From Firmicutes bacterium UBA6132 (GTDB lineage Bacteria; Bacillota_A; Clostridia; Tissierellales; Sedimentibacteraceae): DNA of 19,206 nt. Numbering within the stretch: position 1 is the first letter of the stretch; every line of letters begins with the position of its first letter. The notes under the pieces were generated by a model, which saw only the letters and a program-made list of their open reading frames with translations, searched no databases and was not told the origin of the DNA. The DNA lies in contig DIVM01000293.1 in assembly GCA_002435835.1 (NCBI GenBank), forward strand, positions 1 through 19,206. The letters run 5' to 3'. Positions 14,964-19,206 of the stretch are shown here, one piece after another. A program made the position numbers and the translations under genes.

Positions 14964-15062
14964 TTAGTGAACAATATCAAATGTTATGACAATAAAGAAC
15001 ATTACAAAAGAAAATAATTTAAAGGATATGCTGTGATGACTAATAACAATAAAGAGGAAAAA

Positions 15063-15681
15063 ATGAATTTTTATAGTATAAGTATAGATGAAGGAAATAG
15101 GAAAAAATATGCTTTTGGTATTTTATTAAGCAAATATTCCACTGTAATTAATTGTAATTCATGTGGACGGGAGTGGCATGAAACTAACCTTCTAAACAAA
15201 GAAGCGGAATTGACTATTTGTTTATCAAACAGTTACTTTGCAGATTTTACCGATGTTGTAGTATTTCAAAGATTAATATCAGAAAAAGCAAAGGAAATAT
15301 TACTTAATTATCAAATTACAGGTGTAAGTTATGGCAATATAAATATTTTATCAAAAGAACAAGTTCCACCAGAAATCAGAAGTTATTGTTGAAGAAGAAT
15401 GTTCTGATTGTGGTTATAAAGTTTATAAAACCAAAGGGATAACTTATGTTGATCCTTCTCACTCATTGTATTTGACTGAAAATTCTTGAAATGGAAACGA
15501 CTTATTTAAGGTAAAGGAATTGGGTACGATATTTTGCTCCCAAAGATTTGTAGATATATACAACAAAGAAAAATTAACAGGTTTACAATTTGAAAAGATT
15601 GAATCTATTTATGAGGAAGATAAGAGAGCTTCAATATTAATTAAAACAGATGATTGTGGCTCAATAAAGTCTAAGGAAAAC
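15063..15681 (+). pseudogene. Broken double-CXXCG (Imm43-like) protein gene
   Basis: The start is ATG 15063, 5 bases after GAGG. The first part reads MNFYSISIDEGNRKKYAFG and INCNSCGREWHE, the first CxxCG. At 15373-15375 an extra A shifts the frame; removing it continues from VPPE into SEVIVEEECSDCGYKVY, the second CxxCG. A TGA at 15487-15489 is then a stop in that frame, and beyond it the protein resumes as FCSQRFVDIYNKEKLTGLQF, typical of the C-terminal end of the double-CXXCG and Imm43-type proteins. So the gene carries one insertion and one nonsense change and is probably dead. The intact protein would bind zinc and be a candidate immunity factor. Confidence 0.7.
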
Positions 15682-16263
15682 ATGACTTTGGAAAATAAAA
15701 AATTTAAAAAATTAATCGATGGTAATTCATATTATAATAAAGGTCTCAAATTTCATATAGAAAAACCTGATGATTGGATATTTATTCCACAGCAGTGGGC
15801 GGGAAATTTCAGAGAAAAAAATCTTGAAATGAATCATGAGCTAAAGGAAATGTTAAGTAATGCTGCAGTGCCATTCATTTCTTTTTATAAACATCACAAT
15901 AATCCTTTATATCCTTATCCAACAGTGCAATGTTCATGCAGATGGAAAGGTGGATTTTATAGGTTAAATCTATCAGAAATAGTAGAGCCATTAACCAATT
16001 CCTTTGCTCAAATATATAATGATTTTATTATCTTGGAATATACAGCAGATTATATAATCTCAGGTTATAGGGGTATTTTTATAAGGGGTAGTTTTTCAAT
16101 AAATAATCTCGATGGTGATTCAATAGAATGTCTTTGCAGAATGATTATTATTGATGGTCATAACTTTATTTATAACATTGGCCTTACTGGAAGCAAGGAA
16201 GCAGGGGAATATCAATGCGAAGAAGAATTTATTAAAATTATTAAATCAATTAAAATTGAATAA
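15682..16263 (+). CDS. PsbP/Mog1-like hypothetical protein
   Basis: A protein of 193 residues if it starts at ATG 15682, with AAGGA 4 bases upstream. The frame is also open upstream to TTG 15520, but those codons belong to the broken double-CXXCG gene, so that longer form would be an accidental fusion. It begins FKKLIDGN and YYNKGLKFHIEKPDDWIFIP, a strand then W-turn typical of PsbP/Mog1/DcrB-type folds, and ends with a strand pair (FIRGSFSINN) and EEEFIKIIKSIKIE, the usual closing helix that begins F-x-x-I-x-x-S-I. No signal peptide, so cytoplasmic. Fold assignment is an inference; immunity proteins with this fold exist in such arrays. Confidence 0.6.
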   Translation: MTLENKKFKKLIDGNSYYNKGLKFHIEKPDDWIFIPQQWAGNFREKNLEMNHELKEMLSNAAVPFISFYKHHNNPLYPYPTVQCSCRWKGGFYRLNLSEIVEPLTNSFAQIYNDFIILEYTADYIISGYRGIFIRGSFSINNLDGDSIECLCRMIIIDGHNFIYNIGLTGSKEAGEYQCEEEFIKIIKSIKIE

Positions 16264-16899
16264 TAAAGTAATGAATTTGCTTAATAAAGATAAATAGGAT
16301 TATAAAAATGAAAACAATTCATAAATTAATTAAAGCGATCGGCGTAACAGTATCAAGCGATGAATCATTAGCGCTATTATACTATAATAGTGCTGTTCTA
16401 TATAATACAAAAGATTTTTCAGAATTATGGAATTTTAAAATTCCAAGTTATACAACATCAGCAGTTATATCGAACAATAATTCAATGATTGCAATTAAAA
16501 ATGTTACAGGTAATATATCAATTTGGGATATTAATAGTCAAAGTTTATTGAAAAATTTTCATATGAAAAGGATTGAAGGATCAAATTGTTTGTTTACTCC
16601 CGATGATAGATATATGGTTGACGCAGATAAGAATGGAAATGTAATGTTAATAGACATTGTTAATCTTTCTTTTAAAGTAATCAAGACGTATGAGTATTGT
16701 ATGATTAATGGTATTTGTTATAATAAGTGTTTATGCTAATCTAATATTAGGTCAGCTGGCTCATCGAAAATTAGGTCAATATAAGTATATATGAAATGAA
16801 ATGAAAAGTAAAATCAAACACGCTCATTGAAAATTAGGTCACTTTCATAAAAAAATATGATATCCTTTCAGTATGCACTGAGAGGAGGACGTAAGGGAA

Positions 16900-17220
16900 G
16901 TGATAAAATTGATTCAAAAACAAAGAATAATACTTAAGCATATCAATGGTATGAGCAATCGCAGTATCGCCAGTGAACTTCACATGAGCAAAGATACTGT
17001 AAATAAATATGTAGCAGAATATGAACATAAAAAGCAAGAGATTTTAGCCAACAACCCAGAAGTAGATCCAAAGGAGTTGATACAATCAATAGTTGAAAAA
17101 CCAAAATACAATGCAGATAACCGTGAACCAAATAAAGTTACACCAGGAATAATAGAAGCTATCGAAGAATGTAAGCTATCTAACCAACCAGGATATTTTG
17201 GCTCCTTTTCCTGGCTTTAA
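16900..17220 (+). pseudogene. istA: IS21-family transposase istA, N-terminal fragment
   Basis: A GTG-started frame (16900) with GAGGAGG upstream. It encodes the N-terminal helix-turn-helix of IstA, QRIILKHINGMSNRSIASEL and then MSKDTVNKYVAEYE, in about the first 45 residues, followed by the linker usual in this family and then PGIIEAIEECK. Full IstA is around 400-500 residues with a DDE domain; here only about 100 remain and no catalytic residue is present. The frame then runs into foreign sequence, SNQPGYFGSFSWL. Not functional as a transposase. Confidence 0.75.
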
Positions 17221-17458
17221 TTTTATTATTATACCAATATGTTTTGTAATAACACTCACAGCCATTTATTTTATAGAAAAATCAAAATACATGGCAAAAG
17301 TTTTAAACCCTATCAGCAAGCTATTACTTTGGATTGAAAAGCACCCAATTATATATAATATTTTAAGATTTGCGTTTAAGCATCCAATAATTTTAGGAAT
17401 CGTAATAGGGATAATAGGGCCATCAGTAAAAAATATTTTTATTATACTTTTTGCTTAA
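17198..17458 (+). pseudogene. Membrane-protein fragment of unknown origin inside the IS remnant
   Basis: A TTG-started frame of 86 residues with two hydrophobic helices (FNFIIIPICFVITLTAIYFI and IILGIVIGIIGPSVKNIFI) and, between them, NPISKLLLWIEKHP. There is no ribosome binding site, and it begins inside the transposase fragment. Its coding sequence looks genuine, so it is probably the C-terminal piece of a small membrane protein joined to istA by recombination. Its last codon sits next to the right copy of TAATAAG. Family not recognised. Confidence 0.4.
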
Positions 17459-17812
17459 TAAGCACCCCGTAAAACAGACTATAAAAAGAACATTTCTGAC
17501 TACTGAATTTAAATATAAGGTTTATGCTTGGGATTTGTATAGTTTTAAGAAATATCAGAATTTGATACTATTTTAGATTGCAGCGGATTAGCAATTTCTA
17601 AAGATGGTAAAAGTTGTATAACATTCGCATACGATAGATATGGTATTTGCAAGTATGATATTGAATCAGGCTTGCCTATTTGGCATAGAAAAGATATTAA
17701 AAAATCTTATCATTTAACTTTAAATAATGATGATTCTGAGGTTTATGTTAGTATAGAAAATAAACCGATGATTATTTTAAATTATTCTGATGGAAGTGAT
17801 ATTTGTAAATAA

Positions 17813-18000
17813 AATGCAACTCAAAAGGTTTATTTTAATAGATATACTAATAAAAACATATAAAAGAATTATTAAATGAGAATACATTTGCAATAGCTTC
17901 AAGTTATATTAGTAAATATTACAATACTATGATATTAATATTTATAATTTTTTTACTTTAACAAATTATGTAAAAAGTTTATTTAAAGAGGTGAGGTAAG
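17813..18000 (+). pseudogene. Decayed gap with a short open tail before the 18001 gene
   Basis: No intact gene. Open pieces in different frames read TQKVYFNRYTNKNI and then KELLNENTFAIASSYISKYY ending in a hydrophobic stretch, MILIFIIFLL. They may be a frameshifted remnant of another small protein. The gap ends in AGAGGTGAGG, the ribosome binding site of the next gene. Confidence 0.3.
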
Positions 18001-18375
18001 ATGAAATTGTTTATAAATTATATAAAAGCATTACCCGATAATGATTTAGAATTTTATGTTGCGATAATTTCTTTATTATTATCGACAACAGCTTTTCTTC
18101 TTTCGTATAACTGGCCTGATAATCAAATCGTATCTTTTTTAACATGGATTTTATATTTTTCAAGTTTGCTAATTATAGTTTATATAATCCATTTTAGGCA
18201 TGTTAATCCTTTTACGTTTAGTATGCTTTTATCAGTAATAGTAACCTTACTTACTGGTATTATATTATTTTTATATTTAAAATTCAAAGATAATACAGGT
18301 TCTTCTATTCCGATAGTATTTGTTAGTCAGCTTATCATAGCTAACTTAATTAAACATTTGCTCAAGTTGAATTAA
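18001..18375 (+). CDS. Four-helix small membrane protein, paralogue of the 8047 gene
   Basis: A 124-residue protein after an excellent AGAGGTGAGG. Four hydrophobic helices and a short basic C-terminus, HLLKLN. It shares the plan and key blocks of the 8047 protein: LPDNDLEFY, YNWPDNQI, HFRHVNPF, then a helix with TLLTGII and TGSSIPIVFVSQ. It lacks the long charged N-terminal helix found in the 8047 copy. Being about 10 kb apart in the same orientation, the two copies could recombine and delete the genes between. Function unknown. Confidence 0.7.
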   Translation: MKLFINYIKALPDNDLEFYVAIISLLLSTTAFLLSYNWPDNQIVSFLTWILYFSSLLIIVYIIHFRHVNPFTFSMLLSVIVTLLTGIILFLYLKFKDNTGSSIPIVFVSQLIIANLIKHLLKLN

Positions 18376-18403
18376 TGGTAATGGTATGTACATAATTAAC
18401 ATT

Positions 18404-18551
18404 GAGGACGTACATTAATTGTCCCATTATTTGTGACAGCTAAGCACTTCATTATGATATTCGTAATCTTGCGAAGTTTGTAAAAATAACCAGAAACAAT
18501 GTGGAAGCATTTAATTGTTCCATTTAAAAAGAGACAGAATAACACGTCCCC
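18404..18551. mobile_element. MITE/REP-like element remnant
   Basis: Imperfect inverted ends flank 148 bases. The left end reads GAGGACGT then TAATTGTCCC; the right end, read on the minus strand, is GGGGACGTG then TTCTGTCTC. Ends with a G-G-G-A-C-G-T...T-G-T-C-C-C pattern are common on small elements and on REP-associated transposases in Clostridia (recalled, not searched). No transposase remains inside; one interior stretch reads DIRNLAKFVKITRNN in one frame, with stops around it. Confidence 0.5.
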
Positions 18552-18562
18552 ACTGTCACTTT

Positions 18563-18755
18563 TGATGATATATTTGTCAATAAGGATGTTATTCATCAAT
18601 TGGTCGAAAAAGAAAGCTGCAATTATTGGATTACTATTTTAGGCGGATTGATTTTAGGCTATAGCTTCCTTTGGAGTGATTTGGTATCATATTTATTAGA
18701 AATTCTATTTGGATATATAATTGATATAATTATCAATAAAAACCCACAGACCTAA
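18563..18755 (+). pseudogene. Headless C-terminal piece of a small membrane protein
   Basis: An open frame with no start codon. It reads from about VNKDVIHQLVEKESCNYW into a hydrophobic segment (ITILGGLILGYSFLW), a second hydrophobic stretch and a polar end, INKNPQT. It begins just after the right end of the MITE-like relic, so the element probably removed the 5' part. Its style fits the many small membrane proteins of the window, but no close relative was seen. Confidence 0.4.
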
Positions 18756-18777
18756 TAAGATTAAGGAGATTTTAAAA

Positions 18778-19206
18778 ATGACTGTTTATATAGCATTGTT
18801 AAGAGGTATTAACGTAGGTGGAAAAAATATTATTAAGATGGCAGATTTGAAACGAGTATTTGAATCAATTGGTCTTTGTGAAGTAAAAACATATATTCAA
18901 AGCGGAAATGTTCTATTCAAATCAAATGAATCAGAGGAATCTCTGTGCAAAAAAATTGAATATGAGATTGAAACAGTTTTTGGGTTTCCTGTAAAAGTAA
19001 TTTTGAGGACGTCTACAGAGATAGAACAGATTATTTTGAATTGCCCATTCTCGAATGATGAAGTAACAAAAGCAGAGGCGTTATCGGAAGTAGAGAGCCT
19101 ATATGTTGCATTATTAACACATAATCCTTTAAATGAAAAGATAGGGAGCATCGAAGTGTATAGAAGTGAAAGCGATAAATATAAGATTGTAGGGAGAGAT
19201 GTATAC
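18778..19206 (+). CDS. DUF1697 family protein, 3'-partial
   Basis: The first 143 residues of a protein cut by the end of the window, starting at ATG 18778 after AAGGAG. It begins YIALLRGINVGGKN and continues IIKMADLKRVFESIGL, then YIQSGNVLFKS, the hallmark of DUF1697 (PF08002 as I recall), whose members are about 180 residues long. FPVKVILRTSTEIEQII and the remainder match the family's second half. The biochemical role is not known. It is a soluble, ordinary chromosomal gene, so the immunity-like region may end near here. Confidence 0.85.
   Translation, partial: MTVYIALLRGINVGGKNIIKMADLKRVFESIGLCEVKTYIQSGNVLFKSNESEESLCKKIEYEIETVFGFPVKVILRTSTEIEQIILNCPFSNDEVTKAEALSEVESLYVALLTHNPLNEKIGSIEVYRSESDKYKIVGRDVY

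Larger units (their letters stand above)
16728..17462 (+). mobile_element. IS21-family remnant, chimeric on the right
   Basis: The unit lies between direct repeats TAATAAG (16721-16727 and 17456-17462) in the WD40-like gene and begins TGT, as IS21 elements do. Its left end carries GCTCATCGAAAATTAGGTCA (16759-16778) and a copy differing at one base (16822-16841), plus a partial third copy near 16743, the repeated ends typical of IS21. The istA gene starts but is cut. The right end lacks the matching inverted repeat, so the transposase body and true right end have been lost or replaced. Confidence 0.65.
16308..17812 (+). pseudogene. WD40-like repeat gene, broken by an insertion and a frameshift
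   Basis: The 5' part (16308-16727) encodes WD40-type repeats, as in VTGNISIWDINSQSLLKNF and DKNGNVMLIDIVNLSF. It reads into an IS remnant. After 17462 the gene resumes in the same frame as TFLTTEFKYKVYAWDLYSFK. Removing 735 bases between two copies of TAATAAG restores one open frame through this junction. A further one-base loss of A at about 17547-17548 shifts the frame again. The last part, SEFDTILDCSGLAISKDGKS to 17812, contains YGICKYDIESGLPIWHRKDI. WD40-like proteins serve as protein-binding propellers; this copy is inactive. Confidence 0.75.
18376..18777. other. Gene-poor gap of about 400 bases
   Basis: This gap holds a MITE-like relic at 18404-18551, a headless membrane-protein tail at 18563-18755 and the AAGGAG ribosome binding site (18763-18768) of the DUF1697 gene. 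No complete gene was seen on either strand. Confidence 0.6.

Noticed and set aside
15487..15489. Second in-frame TGA considered as a selenocysteine codon
   Set aside because: It lies in a gene already broken by a frameshift, has no neighbouring Cys or redox motif, and no hairpin of useful strength follows within 40 bases. A nonsense mutation is the simpler reading.
16729..17529. A 9-base match, GTTTATGCT, on both sides of the IS remnant, considered as the target duplication
   Set aside because: Using it would join the WD40-like gene out of frame and would leave the right-side WD40 codons from 17463 onward inside the element. TAATAAG restores the frame exactly.
1..19206. tRNA, rRNA and CRISPR array
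   Set aside because: No cloverleaf-like GC-rich segment, rRNA motif or regularly spaced direct repeat was seen anywhere in the window.

Overview
The window is strongly AT-rich DNA that reads as a low-GC Gram-positive anaerobe of the Clostridia. Supporting signs are AGGAGG-type ribosome binding sites, GTG and TTG starts, lipobox lipoproteins, an S-layer-homology (SLH) protein, A/T-biased codons and a probable selenoprotein of a clostridial CopZ-like family. Every credible gene lies on the + strand. No tRNA, rRNA or CRISPR array was found.

Layout. Positions 1-4000 hold a 5'-truncated ORF, a 633-residue lipoprotein, a membrane-anchored protein with a BamE/SmpA-like motif and a second lipoprotein ending at a good terminator. 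Positions 4200-5313 hold small membrane proteins and a truncated FAIM-like fragment. Positions 5351-7591 encode a secreted protein with three SLH domains and about seven BamE-like repeats, followed by a hairpin terminator. Positions 7800-10102 hold more small membrane proteins and a DMP19/DUF4375-like protein. Positions 10234-13440 hold an LRR protein, another BamE-like anchored protein, an 'MNW' membrane protein with an AUA codon at the start position, a CPCC cysteine-rich protein, a short WEINY-type protein, an unrecognised protein and a DUF4279 protein. Positions 13498-14196 hold a zinc-ribbon fragment fused to a CdiI-like immunity protein. Positions 14248-14742 hold the probable selenoprotein. 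Positions 14820-17812 hold a small ORF, a broken double-CXXCG/Imm43-like gene, a PsbP/Mog1-like protein and a WD40-like gene broken by an IS21 remnant. Positions 18001-19206 hold a paralogue of the 8047 membrane protein, a MITE-like relic, a membrane-protein tail and the 5' part of a DUF1697 gene.

Interpretation. The mix of families (DMP19-like, DUF4279, CdiI-like, CPCC, double-CXXCG/Imm43-like, LRR, WD40, FAIM-like), their small size, one-strand packing and frequent truncation or fusion match an immunity-gene array of the kind left beside polymorphic-toxin or contact-dependent-inhibition loci. No toxin is visible here, so this is inference from content. Fragments that run straight into the ribosome binding site of the next gene suggest the array changes by short-homology recombination, and several genes have decayed by one-base indels.

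The strongest single find is the UGA-containing reading frame at 14248-14742. An in-frame TGA after a cysteine codon, followed by hairpins placed where a bacterial SECIS would sit, extends a CopZ-like [2Fe-2S] protein back to an ATG with a proper ribosome binding site.
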